Source of the DNA: Bradyrhizobium oropedii
GTDB lineage: Bacteria; Pseudomonadota; Alphaproteobacteria; Rhizobiales; Xanthobacteraceae
Direction of reading: 5' to 3'
Assembly: GCF_020889685.1 (NCBI RefSeq)
Contig: NZ_JACMYO010000027.1
Coordinates: 1 to 58,625 of the forward strand
DNA: 58,625 bases
In this document: piece by piece, positions 1 to 12,440 of the stretch
How the letters are laid out: each line of letters begins with the position of its first letter
Numbering within the stretch: the stretch's first letter is position 1
Notes under the pieces: model-generated
What the model saw: the letters and a program-made list of their open reading frames with translations, nothing else
Told to the model about the DNA's origin: nothing
Database searches by the model: none
Made by a program: the position numbers and the translations under genes

Positions 1-28
1 CGGGGATAGTTGGTGCCAGCCAGCCCCC

Positions 29-619
29 TCAATGCAGATGCAAAAGGTGCGGCTGGAGCAGGCCGAGCAGCGTCATCACGACGCCGGCGAGTGTCACGAG
101 GCCGGACACCCAGGCCAGTGCGGCGATGCCGGTGATGATGGTCGCGGACGCCAGCACGATGGCGATCTGGAAGGCGGCGGAGGCAAGCTCGAAGTGATGA
201 TATTTCGCGGTGGCCTCGTCGCGCTCGTGCTCGGAGTGCTTGGCGCGTTCGGAGAGTTGCTCTGAACCTTCGCCCGTCTCCGGCTCCGAGCGGTAGCGTG
301 CCGCGGTCTTCTGCCAGTCGTCGATCTGCTTCTGCAGCGCGGCCTTGGCCGCCTCGTCGGTGGTGGTCGCGAGGTTCAGCTTGCCCTGTTCGGCTGCGGT
401 CTGCACCGCGGTGCGGCGGATGCTCTTGGCCTGGAAGAAGGCCCAGAGGTTGGAGGCTTCGACGTTCTTGCTGATCGATTCGGTCTGGGCGCCCTTGCCG
501 AGCGTTTCCGAAAGCGCCAGGCAGAGCGCGATCACGGCGATCAGGAGGGCGATCTTCTTGTTTTCGCTCGACGCATGCTCGGCATGCTCCGCGTGCTCCA
601 TACTTTCTTGTGCGCTCAT
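29..619 (-). CDS. DUF4337 family membrane protein
   Basis: This encodes a 196-residue protein of the DUF4337 type, whose function is not known. The N-terminus is short, acidic and His-rich (repeated EHAEHA). A first membrane segment follows at about residues 22-42 (IALLIAVIALCLALSETLG), then a charged central helical region of about 100 residues (about 50-140, with QKQIDDWQKTAARY), and two C-terminal membrane segments ending in LLGLLQPHLLHLH. That order of one N-terminal and two C-terminal helices around a soluble helical middle fits the family. The reading frame stays open far upstream into xerC. I chose the ATG at 619 because the conserved part begins there and a GGGGGAAT stretch lies just upstream. 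It is transcribed in the same direction as xerC, about 160 bases downstream of it. Confidence 0.8.
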   Translation of the reverse strand: MSAQESMEHAEHAEHASSENKKIALLIAVIALCLALSETLGKGAQTESISKNVEASNLWAFFQAKSIRRTAVQTAAEQGKLNLATTTDEAAKAALQKQIDDWQKTAARYRSEPETGEGSEQLSERAKHSEHERDEATAKYHHFELASAAFQIAIVLASATIITGIAALAWVSGLVTLAGVVMTLLGLLQPHLLHLH

Positions 620-776
620 GATTCCCCCTCCGGATGAGACCGCGCCACGATTGCTGAATGCGGCGCACAAGGCAAGTGCCGAGCGATTTGTGGCAGCCGT
701 ATGAATATGAACGGCGCAAGATGAACGGCGCATTGATGCCGGCCCCGCGCCGTATTTTGAACCCAGGTCCGGGTGC

Positions 777-1748
777 TCAGCCGCGCGGGTGCGCGGAGCG
801 ATAGACTTCCAGCAGGCGCTCACTGTCGATGCCGGTATAGATCTGTGTGGTCGACAGCGATGCGTGGCCGAGCAATTCCTGGATCGCGCGCAAATCGCCG
901 CCGCGGCTGAGCAGATGGGTGGCGAAGGAGTGCCGCAACGCATGCGGCGTTGCGCTGTCGGGCAGGCCGAGCGCGCCGCGCAGCCGCTCCATGGTGAGCT
1001 GGATGATGCGCGGGCTGAGTGGGCCACCGCGCGCACCGACGAACATCGGTCCGGTCGGGCCGAGCTGATGCGGACAGATCGCCGCATAGTCCGCGATCAA
1101 TTGCAGCACGTTCTGCAGCACCGGCACCATGCGGGTCTTGTTGCCCTTGCCGGTGACGACCAGCACATCGCCTTCGCCGGGCTTCGGCACGTCGCGCCGC
1201 TTCAGCCCCAGCGCCTCGGAGATACGCAGGCCCGAACCATAGAGCAGGGCCATGACTGCGGCGTCACGCACCAGGATCCAGGTCTCGCGGTCCTCATCCG
1301 CGCGCTCGTCGGCGTCGGCAAAGCGCTTCGCGGCTTCCATATGGATCGGCTTCGGCAGGCTCTTCGCCACCTTGGGCGCGCGGATCGCCGAGAGTGCGCC
1401 GACCTTGCCCTTGCCTTCGCGTTCCAGGAAGCGTCCGAACGAGCGCAGGCCTGCCAGCGCCCGCATCAGCGATCGCCCGCCGATCTCGTCCGCGCGGCGC
1501 ATCGCCATGAAGGCGCGCACATCGCTCGCCTCGAGCGCGGAAAAGGCCGCAAGCGTCACGCGCGCGCCCCAGTGTTCGGCCAGGAAGGCCAGGCATTGCC
1601 GTACGTCGCGGGCGTAGGCCTCGAGCGTCTTCGGCGACAGCCGCCGCTCGGCGCGCAGATGCGACAGCCAGCGCGTCATTTCCTGCGTCACTGATGTGTC
1701 GGCGCAGTCGAACTCGAGCGGTTGCATGGGCTGATCGGTCCGGGCCAT
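777..1748 (-). CDS. xerC: Tyrosine recombinase XerC
   Basis: This is a site-specific tyrosine recombinase, probably the XerC partner that resolves chromosome dimers at dif with XerD. The N-terminal core-binding SAM-like domain (RWLSHLRAERRLSPKTLEAYARD) is followed by the catalytic domain. The catalytic Arg lies in GSGLRISEAL, the His-x-x-Arg box in HALRHSFATH, the second His in LLGHASLSTTQ and the nucleophilic Tyr in IYTGID. The length of about 323 residues is normal. It is divergent from priA, a common arrangement in Rhizobiales and the reason for preferring XerC over XerD. The frame also offers a GTG start at 1793. I prefer the ATG at 1748, because the 15 extra residues do not resemble the family. 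Confidence 0.88.
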   Translation of the reverse strand: MARTDQPMQPLEFDCADTSVTQEMTRWLSHLRAERRLSPKTLEAYARDVRQCLAFLAEHWGARVTLAAFSALEASDVRAFMAMRRADEIGGRSLMRALAGLRSFGRFLEREGKGKVGALSAIRAPKVAKSLPKPIHMEAAKRFADADERADEDRETWILVRDAAVMALLYGSGLRISEALGLKRRDVPKPGEGDVLVVTGKGNKTRMVPVLQNVLQLIADYAAICPHQLGPTGPMFVGARGGPLSPRIIQLTMERLRGALGLPDSATPHALRHSFATHLLSRGGDLRAIQELLGHASLSTTQIYTGIDSERLLEVYRSAHPRG

Positions 1749-1842
1749 CTGTAAAGGGCTATTGGCGCTGCTAATCTCCTGATTATATCGCACTGCCTTC
1801 GTTTACCGTTCGCTAAGAGAGCGCAGCGGTGCTAGCCCGGCT

Positions 1843-1870
1843 CAAAGCTCTGATTCCAAAGCTCTGATTC
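1843..1870. repeat. Perfect 14-bp tandem duplication before priA
   Basis: CAAAGCTCTGATTC occurs twice in immediate tandem (1843-1856 and 1857-1870). It ends one base before the priA ATG at 1872, so it occupies the position where the ribosome-binding site should be. Neither copy contains a recognisable Shine-Dalgarno sequence. Confidence 0.85.
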
Positions 1871-1871
1871 A

Positions 1872-4082
1872 ATGGACCACACCGCGCGCCCCAGCCCAGC
1901 CTCTGCATCGACGACGGGGGTCGTCGACGTGCTGGTGCCTGTCGCGCTGAACCAGACCTATTCCTACCGTGTGCCGCGCGGCATGGAGCTTGCGCCCGGC
2001 GACGTGATCTCTGTTCCGCTCGGGCCGCGCGAGGTCGTGGCCGTGGTGTGGGCCGAGAATGCCAGGCCCGATCCGCGGCTGCACAACCGGCTCAAGGACG
2101 TCAGCGAGAAGCTCGATGTTCCGCCGCTCAGAGCGGAGCTGCGCCAGCTGGTCGACTGGGTCTCCAACTACACGCTGTCGGCGCGCGGCATGGTGCTGCG
2201 GATGACGCTGCGGATGGGCGAGAACCTCGGGCCGGAGCGGATGCGGCTCGGGGTGCGGCTGGTCGGCGAGCCGCCGCGGCGTCTGACCCCGGCACGCCGC
2301 AGGGTGATCGAGGTGCTGTCGGACGGCTTGCTGCACGGCAAGTCGGAGGCGGCGCGGGAGGCCGGCGTCAGTTCCGGCGTGATCGACGGCCTGGTCGACG
2401 AGGGCACGCTGACGGTCGAGGCGATGCCGCCGCCGGCCGCGCCGCCCGTTCCGGATCCCTCCTATGCGCAGCCGGATTTCTCGCGCGAGCAGCGCAGCGC
2501 GGTCGACGTGATGCGGACGCTGGCGGCGAGCGGCAGCTTTCATGTCGCGTTGCTCGACGGTGTCACCGGTTCCGGCAAGACCGAGGTCTATTTCGAGGCG
2601 ATCGCCGAGAATATCCGCCGCGGCAAGCAGACCCTGATCCTGATGCCGGAGATCGCGCTGACCGGCCAGTTCCTCGACCGTTTCGCGCAGCGCTTCGGCG
2701 TGCGGCCGCTGGAATGGCATTCGGAGCTGACGCCGCGCACGCGGGCGCGAAACTGGGCCGCGATCTCCGAAGGCAAGGCGCCGGTCGTGGTCGGCGCCCG
2801 CTCGGCGCTGTTCCTGCCCTATGCCGATCTCGGTCTCATCATCGTCGATGAGGAACACGACCAGGCCTACAAGCAGGACGACGGCGCGCATTATCACGCG
2901 CGCGACATGGCGGTGGTCCGCGCCCATATCGCAAAGATCCCGATCGTGCTGGCATCGGCCACGCCGTCGGTCGAGAGCGAGGTCAATGCGCGCAAGGGGC
3001 GTTACCAGCGGGTGGCGCTGCCGTCGCGCTTCGGCGGCCAGCACATGCCGCACATCGAGGCGATCGACATGCGTCGCGCGCCGCCGCCGCGCGGGCGCTT
3101 CATCTCGCCTGTGCTGGCCGAGCAGATTCGCCATGCGATCGAGCGCCGCGAGCAGGCGCTGCTGTTCCTCAATCGGCGCGGCTATGCGCCGTTGACATTA
3201 TGCCGCGCCTGCGGCCATCGCTTCGCCTGCACGATCTGCGACGCGTGGCTGGTCGACCATCGCTTCCGCCAGCGGCTGGTCTGTCATCACTGCGGTTTCT
3301 CGATGCCGCGCCCGAACATCTGCCCGCATTGCGCGGCCGAGGAATCGCTGGTCGCGGTCGGTCCCGGCGTCGAGCGTCTACAGGAAGAAGCCGCGAGTAT
3401 CTTCCCCAAGGCACGCACCATGGTGCTGTCGAGCGATCTCATCACCTCGATCGAGACCATGCGCAGCGAGCTCAACGAGATCGCGGAGGGCCGCGTCGAC
3501 ATCATCATCGGCACGCAGCTGGTGGCGAAGGGGCACAACTTCCCGCGGCTCAATCTGGTTGGCGTCATCGACGCCGATCTCGGGCTGAGCAACGGCGATC
3601 CGCGCGCGTCCGAGCGCACGTTCCAGCTGTTGAACCAGGTGGTCGGCCGTGCCGGCCGCGAGCAGGGCCGCGGCGTCGGCTATCTGCAGACCCACCAGCC
3701 GGAACACCCCGTCATCAAGGCGTTGATCGCCAACGACCGCGAGGCGTTCTACGCCAGCGAGATCGACATCCGGGAGCGCACCGGCTACCCGCCGTTCGGC
3801 CGGCTGGCGAGCCTCATCATCTCCGCCGGAGACCGTCCGACGGCGGAAGGGTTTGCACGCAAGCTCGCCGCATTGGCGCCGCTCGATGAGCGGATCCAGG
3901 TGCTCGGCCCCGCCGAGGCGCCGCTTGCGGTCATCAAGGGTCGTTACCGGTTCCGCCTGCTGGTGAAGTCGCTGCGCAATGTCGACCTGTCGCAATATCT
4001 GCGCGAATGGCTGGAGGCCGGTCCGAAGACCAAGGGCAATCTGAAGCTCGAGGTCGACGTCGATCCGCAGAGTTTCTTGTAA
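1872..4082 (+). CDS. priA: Primosomal replication restart helicase PriA
   Basis: PriA is the 3'-5' DNA helicase that reloads the replisome at stalled forks. The 736-residue protein has the N-terminal DNA-binding region (VDVLVPVALNQTYSYRVP), then Walker A GVTGSGKTEVY near residue 237 and the DEEHD box. The inserted zinc cluster has cysteines paired in CRACGHRFACTIC and CHHCGF...CPHC. The C-terminal helicase motifs include IIGTQLVAKGHNFP and the VGRAGR box. Length and domain order are those of a complete enzyme. The ATG at 1872 follows a tandem duplication with no clear ribosome-binding site. It is divergent from xerC and followed by a palindromic repeat element. Confidence 0.96.
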   Translation: MDHTARPSPASASTTGVVDVLVPVALNQTYSYRVPRGMELAPGDVISVPLGPREVVAVVWAENARPDPRLHNRLKDVSEKLDVPPLRAELRQLVDWVSNYTLSARGMVLRMTLRMGENLGPERMRLGVRLVGEPPRRLTPARRRVIEVLSDGLLHGKSEAAREAGVSSGVIDGLVDEGTLTVEAMPPPAAPPVPDPSYAQPDFSREQRSAVDVMRTLAASGSFHVALLDGVTGSGKTEVYFEAIAENIRRGKQTLILMPEIALTGQFLDRFAQRFGVRPLEWHSELTPRTRARNWAAISEGKAPVVVGARSALFLPYADLGLIIVDEEHDQAYKQDDGAHYHARDMAVVRAHIAKIPIVLASATPSVESEVNARKGRYQRVALPSRFGGQHMPHIEAIDMRRAPPPRGRFISPVLAEQIRHAIERREQALLFLNRRGYAPLTLCRACGHRFACTICDAWLVDHRFRQRLVCHHCGFSMPRPNICPHCAAEESLVAVGPGVERLQEEAASIFPKARTMVLSSDLITSIETMRSELNEIAEGRVDIIIGTQLVAKGHNFPRLNLVGVIDADLGLSNGDPRASERTFQLLNQVVGRAGREQGRGVGYLQTHQPEHPVIKALIANDREAFYASEIDIRERTGYPPFGRLASLIISAGDRPTAEGFARKLAALAPLDERIQVLGPAEAPLAVIKGRYRFRLLVKSLRNVDLSQYLREWLEAGPKTKGNLKLEVDVDPQSFL

Positions 4083-4093
4083 TTTCCACACCT

Positions 4094-4193
4094 GTCATTC
4101 CGGGACGCGCCCCTTGGCGCGGGCCCGGAATCCATACTCACGATCGTGGTTATGGATTCCGGGCTCGTCGCTTCGCTCCGCCCCGGAATGACG
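4094..4193. repeat. Nested palindromic intergenic repeat element
   Basis: Outer arms GTCATTCCGGG (from 4094) and CCCCGGAATGAC (to 4192) enclose inner arms GCCCGGAATCCATA (4122-4135) and TATGGATTCCGGGC (4151-4164). The folded RNA would form a long two-tier hairpin. This kind of element is common between genes in Bradyrhizobium-like genomes. It lies between the ends of priA and rlpA, which are convergent. Confidence 0.75.
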
Positions 4194-4205
4194 AGAGGGG
4201 GCAAA

Positions 4206-4242
4206 GAAAAAGCCTGCCGTCATTCGCGACGGCAGGCCTTTT
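4206..4242 (-). terminator. Rho-independent terminator of rlpA, likely bidirectional
   Basis: The 10-bp stem GCCTGCCGTC/GACGGCAGGC (4212-4221 with 4228-4237) has a 6-base loop. On the minus strand it is followed by a run of U (TTTTTCTTT), as expected for rlpA, which ends at 4295. On the plus strand it is followed by four T, so it can also stop priA transcription. Confidence 0.8.
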
Positions 4243-4294
4243 GGCGCGAGGCAGGCCTCGCGGCCGTTACGCAACGCAACGCTTACTGAAGAGC

Positions 4295-4780
4295 TTAGGA
4301 AACGACCTCGGCAGTGACGCGGCCGACGCCGGCACCGGTCAGGCCGATGGCGCGGGCTGCGCCGGTGGAGAGGTCGAGCACGCGGCCGCGGATGAACGGG
4401 CCACGATCGTTGATGGTGACGACGACGCTGCGGCCGCCATGGGTGACGCGGACCTTGGTGCCGAACGGCAGCGAGCGGTGGGCTGCGGTCATGGCGTTCT
4501 GGTTGAAGCGCTGGCCGGAAGCGGTGCGGCTGCCCGACTCATTGCCGTAGAACGAGGCCATCCCCGAGAACGCGTGGCCGCCGGACGGCTGGATCGATGC
4601 ATTGGCGTCGCGCCAGGACGAGCCTTCGGCGCGAGCGTGATGATGGTGGTGACGATGATGCCTGGACTTCGCGGACGCCTCGGTCACGCTGCCCCCGACC
4701 AGGATAGTTGCGGCGACAAACGCAAGCGCCGTACGCGACCGGGTGACATTGCCCAGTGTCGCCTTCTTGATATTCAGCAT
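4295..4780 (-). CDS. rlpA: Septal ring lytic transglycosylase RlpA-like protein
   Basis: This is a 161-residue exported protein with an N-terminal signal segment ([20 protein letters not shown]). A His-rich stretch ([12 protein letters not shown]) follows at about residues 41-52. A double-psi beta-barrel RlpA domain fills the C-terminal half, with [35 protein letters not shown] and RVLDLS. The Asp in NDRGPF and the GxASxYG box are the family hallmarks. There is no SPOR domain and no lipobox, so this is a minimal, soluble version that probably acts on peptidoglycan in the periplasm. The upstream region carries a perfect CtrA-type box (4962-4977), which fits a cell-division role. Confidence 0.85.
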   Translation of the reverse strand: MLNIKKATLGNVTRSRTALAFVAATILVGGSVTEASAKSRHHRHHHHHARAEGSSWRDANASIQPSGGHAFSGMASFYGNESGSRTASGQRFNQNAMTAAHRSLPFGTKVRVTHGGRSVVVTINDRGPFIRGRVLDLSTGAARAIGLTGAGVGRVTAEVVS

Positions 4781-5410
4781 TGATAAGACCCTCAGACAGT
4801 ATTGCCGCTAACGCAGCAAGTGGAACCCCCGTCCCTTCGTTGACCAAGGCCGTTTGGTTTCGCAATGAGGCACGAATTGGGCAGTAAATCCCGATTGTCT
4901 CGTGCTGAAATATCTTGTTACCGCTTTGGGGTATTCAAGCCAGGTTCCGTAACCTTGCTCGTTAACTGATTTTTAACCAAAGTAATACGGACCAATACTG
5001 ATTAACCGGGCGGCGGTAAGTTTTAAGTAAGTAATCGCCAAATGAAACGATGGCGCGCGTCGGGTTCCTTGCGCGCTCGGCCATAGGCCCATGCAAATTT
5101 CGATGGAACAAAATCGCGACGGTGCGAATCGGTGCCCGTCGCGCTGAATTTCCGCGCGCCGAATTTCATGATTCGGTCGCCGGCCACGATCGCCGAAAAC
5201 CACGTGCGACAAGGCGGCTCTCACGATGCCGTCATGTTGCACCTGCGCGATGGCTATGTTAGCAAAGCCGCGATTTTAACGATCCCGGCACGTCCTGTGC
5301 CGGTCGAAAATCGAAGTCCCGCTTGAATTCCAAGGGCTTGGATCGCTAGGCGCTGCTTTGGTGGCGACGGTTTTTCCCTTGCGAATTTGACAGCAAAAAA
5401 GAGCGAGCTC
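4781..5410. other. Divergent regulatory region between rlpA and atpH
   Basis: These 630 bases hold no convincing gene; the small plus-strand frames at 5050-5326 lack family resemblance. The rlpA-proximal half is clearly AT-richer than its surroundings and contains the CtrA-type box and further TTAA half-sites (5002-5005, 5023-5026). The half near atpH must carry the promoter of the ATP synthase operon, but I cannot place its -35 and -10 with confidence. Confidence 0.6.
4962..4977. promoter_or_regulatory. Perfect CtrA-type binding site
   Basis: The sequence reads TTAAC-TGATTT-TTAAC, an exact match to the alphaproteobacterial CtrA consensus TTAA-N7-TTAA(C). It lies about 180 bases upstream of the rlpA start and about 430 bases upstream of atpH. 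Since rlpA encodes a septal cell-wall protein, cell-cycle control of rlpA is the simpler reading. Confidence 0.7.
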
Positions 5411-7500
<2,090 letters not shown>

Positions 7501-7591
7501 CGAATGGGGCGTCGCCCGGCTCGCTGCCGGGCGTGACGAACAGAGGCTTGCGATCTGACCATTGTGGTCGGATCGCCGGGGTGAACGAAGA

Positions 7592-9939
<2,348 letters not shown>

Positions 9940-9950
9940 GCTTTGGGATG

Positions 9951-10034
9951 TCGTCATCGCCGGACCTGATCCGGCGATCCATCGCACCAGAAGCATTTGA
10001 CTGATGGACCCGCGGGCCGAGCCCGCGGGTGACA
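9951..10034. repeat. Palindromic repeat element between atpD and atpC
   Basis: Two hairpins stand in a row. TCGCCGGA/TCCGGCGA (9957-9964 with 9970-9977) has a 5-base loop. ACCCGCGGGC/GCCCGCGGGT (10008-10017 with 10021-10030) has a 3-base loop. The layout, with GATCCAT and GATGGAC on the inner edges, is that of the short palindromic repeats common in Bradyrhizobium intergenic regions. Here it sits inside an essential operon, 20 bases before the atpC start. Confidence 0.8.
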
Positions 10035-10054
10035 GCGCAAAGAACGGAAAGACC

Positions 10055-10462
10055 ATGGCCACCTTCCACTTCGATCTCGTCTCTCCCGAAAAGCTCGCCT
10101 TCTCCGGCGAGGTCGATCAGGTTGACGTTCCCGGTGTGGAGGGTGATTTCGGTGTGCTCGCCGGACACGCTCCGGTCGTCGCCACGGTTCGTCCGGGTAT
10201 CCTGACGATCACGACCGCCGGCAAGCGTGAGAAGGTGATCGTGCTCGGCGGCCTTGCCGAGGTGTCGGACAAGGGGCTCACCGTGCTCGCCGACGTCGCG
10301 ACCGCGATTGCGGATCTCGATCGTGCGAAGTTTGCCGAGACCATCGCCGAGATGCAGGAAAAGCTCGCGGAGCACGAGGGCTCCGAGCTCGACCACGCGA
10401 TCGAGCGGCTCGATCACTTCAAGAGCATCCAGCACGAGCTCAACGCAACGGCTATGCACTAG
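10055..10462 (+). CDS. atpC: F1F0 ATP synthase subunit epsilon
   Basis: The epsilon subunit is part of the central stalk and can inhibit ATP hydrolysis. The 135-residue protein has the N-terminal beta-sandwich ([36 protein letters not shown]) and the C-terminal helical hairpin ([25 protein letters not shown]). The conserved beginning fixes the ATG at 10055, although the frame is open from 10004. A GGAAAG ribosome-binding site remains between the repeat element and the start. It is the last gene of the operon. Confidence 0.95.
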   Translation: MATFHFDLVSPEKLAFSGEVDQVDVPGVEGDFGVLAGHAPVVATVRPGILTITTAGKREKVIVLGGLAEVSDKGLTVLADVATAIADLDRAKFAETIAEMQEKLAEHEGSELDHAIERLDHFKSIQHELNATAMH

Positions 10463-10571
10463 GGCGCGGTTGCTGACCAGCGATCGCGCCTTTGCGTCGA
10501 GTGAGCCGGCTCCCTTTCTGAAATCGCTCACACCTTTCCAGTCATCGCCTGCAGAGGCTTGAACGATTCAA

Positions 10572-10593
10572 CGCCCGCCGCACCTTGCGGGCG
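10572..10593 (+). terminator. Possible hairpin after the atp operon
   Basis: CGCCCGC and GCGGGCG form a 7-bp stem with an 8-base loop about 110 bases after atpC. There is no T-run, so if it terminates transcription it would need Rho or act only weakly. Confidence 0.35.
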
Positions 10594-10668
10594 CTGAATG
10601 CTTGTTGCGCCTGCGAGCGTCTGGCGGCATTCTCTCGGCATATTTTCTGGGTTCCGGGGCTGGCACTC

Positions 10669-12315
10669 ATGAAGCGCAAGATCGCAGCGATCTTTGCGGC
10701 CGATATTGCAGGCTATAGTCGATTGGTTGCCGAGGATGAGGAAGAGACGCTGCGGCGGCTCGCCTCCTATCGGCAGGTCACCGACGACTTCATTGCAAAG
10801 GGCGGTGGCCGCATCTTCAACACCGCGGGCGACGCGGTGCTTGCGGAATTTCCCAGCGCCGTCGAAGCCGTGCGTTGCGCGATCGACATCCAGGAAAGCC
10901 TGCGCACGCGCAACATGGCCTATCCGCCGAGCCGGCAGATGTCGTTCCGGATCGGCATCACCATCGGCGACGTGGTCGAGCGCGACGGCGATCTGCTTGG
11001 TGATGGCGTCAATATCGCAGCAAGGCTCGAGGGCCTCGCCGAGGTCGGCGGCATCTGCGTGTCGCGCGCCGTGCATGAGCAGGTCGCCAACAAGCTGTCG
11101 GTGCAATTCGCCGATATCGGCGCGCAGGAAGTGAAGAACATCCCGACCCCCGTGCACGCCTACATGGTGGCGATGCGGCGCGAGGACGGCAGCTACGCGA
11201 CGCCGCAGGTCAAGAAGCCGATCAAGGTCCCACCGCCGGGCGCGCCGGCATGGATGTGGCCCGCTGGTATTACCCTGGTGCTGTTGGCTGCGATCGGCGT
11301 CGGCGGCTTCCTCGCCTACACCAAGCTGGAAACTTCGGCGAATAAGCCTGCAGTCGTGGCCAGTTCCGTTCCGGCATCCGCGCCCCTGGTATCAGCTTCA
11401 CCCGCACCGTTGGTCGCACCGGCGCCGTCTGCGAAGCCCGCGCCGACGCTGGTCGCGCCGGCATCCCCACCGCCGCCTTCGATCGCATCAGGTGACAAGC
11501 TCGCCACCGACATCATTCCGTTCGTCAGCGACCGCACCCGAAATGTGCTCGCGACCGAATATGCGCCCGCGAACGATTTCAAGGCGATTGCCCTCAACAT
11601 CAACGGCTTCGTGGGATCGAGCGTGGCGCAGCCGAGCGAGGACGCGGCGAAGACGTCAGCCCTCGAGCAGTGCCAGAAGCGCGCCGACAATGCGGGCTCA
11701 CCGCGCAAATGCGAACTGTACGCCGTCGGCAATACGGTCGTGTATGCCCATGGCCTGCCGCCGGTGCCGCCTCTGCCATGGGTCAAGCGCGATGCGCTGG
11801 TCGAGAAGCCGTACGCTACCAAGGACGTTCCGCTGCTGCGCGAGGCGGCCAGGGCCAGGCTCGACAGTCTGTTTGTGCCGGGGCGCAAGACACGAACCAT
11901 CGCGCTCGGTCCGGGCGGTCACTACTTCTTCAACGCGGGCATCGATTCGCTGGAGGAATCGGCGCGGCGCAACCTGCAGGCCTGCGGCGCGGTCGCGGGC
12001 GTGCCCTGCACGATCGTCGCGGTCGACGACGTCTTCGTGGTGCCGGTTCCGGCCACGGTGCGCGTGACCGGCTTCTTCAAGGCGGCGGACAGCTCGGTCA
12101 TCACGCCGGGCGAGCGCAGCGATGTCGCACGGAGGCTTGCCGACGCGACGGCAGGCTGGAATGCGGTCGCAGTCGGCACGCAAGGTCGGCCGGGATTGGG
12201 ATTGAAGGCGGAGAACGAGCAAAGCGCCGTCAATGCTGCGCTCGCTGACTGCGCCAGGCGCGACAGCGATTGTCATGTCATCGCGATCGGTCCGTTCACG
12301 GTCGGCCCGAACTAA
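10669..12315 (+). CDS. Membrane class III adenylate/guanylate cyclase with repeat-containing C-terminal region
   Basis: This 548-residue protein has an N-terminal class III cyclase domain (about residues 1-165). The first metal-binding Asp is in FAADIAGYSRLV, the second in GDAVLAEF, and GDGVNIAARLE forms the substrate loop. One membrane helix follows at about 198-220 (ITLVLLAAIGVGGFLAY), then an Ala/Pro/Ser linker and a C-terminal part of about 250 residues. The cyclase would lie in the cytosol and the C-terminal part in the periplasm. That part carries three spaced copies of a Cys-rich unit (see findings). The ATG at 10669 is fixed by the KRKIAAIFAADIAGYSRL start typical of this family. The gene stands alone; the signal it senses is unknown. 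Confidence 0.85.
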   Translation: MKRKIAAIFAADIAGYSRLVAEDEEETLRRLASYRQVTDDFIAKGGGRIFNTAGDAVLAEFPSAVEAVRCAIDIQESLRTRNMAYPPSRQMSFRIGITIGDVVERDGDLLGDGVNIAARLEGLAEVGGICVSRAVHEQVANKLSVQFADIGAQEVKNIPTPVHAYMVAMRREDGSYATPQVKKPIKVPPPGAPAWMWPAGITLVLLAAIGVGGFLAYTKLETSANKPAVVASSVPASAPLVSASPAPLVAPAPSAKPAPTLVAPASPPPPSIASGDKLATDIIPFVSDRTRNVLATEYAPANDFKAIALNINGFVGSSVAQPSEDAAKTSALEQCQKRADNAGSPRKCELYAVGNTVVYAHGLPPVPPLPWVKRDALVEKPYATKDVPLLREAARARLDSLFVPGRKTRTIALGPGGHYFFNAGIDSLEESARRNLQACGAVAGVPCTIVAVDDVFVVPVPATVRVTGFFKAADSSVITPGERSDVARRLADATAGWNAVAVGTQGRPGLGLKAENEQSAVNAALADCARRDSDCHVIAIGPFTVGPN

Positions 12316-12440
12316 AGCGCGATCCGGAGAATGTGAAGCAGCTTACAGCGTGGATCGTGCACAGGTGACAAGCTGCGGCGCGATGACGAATCGACCTGGT
12401 CGCATCGCGATTTTACCACCGACATAACGGACACGATGCT

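Noticed and set aside
5050..5326. Small plus-strand frames upstream of atpH
   Set aside because: They lack a ribosome-binding site and any recognisable motif; the region is better explained as a promoter.
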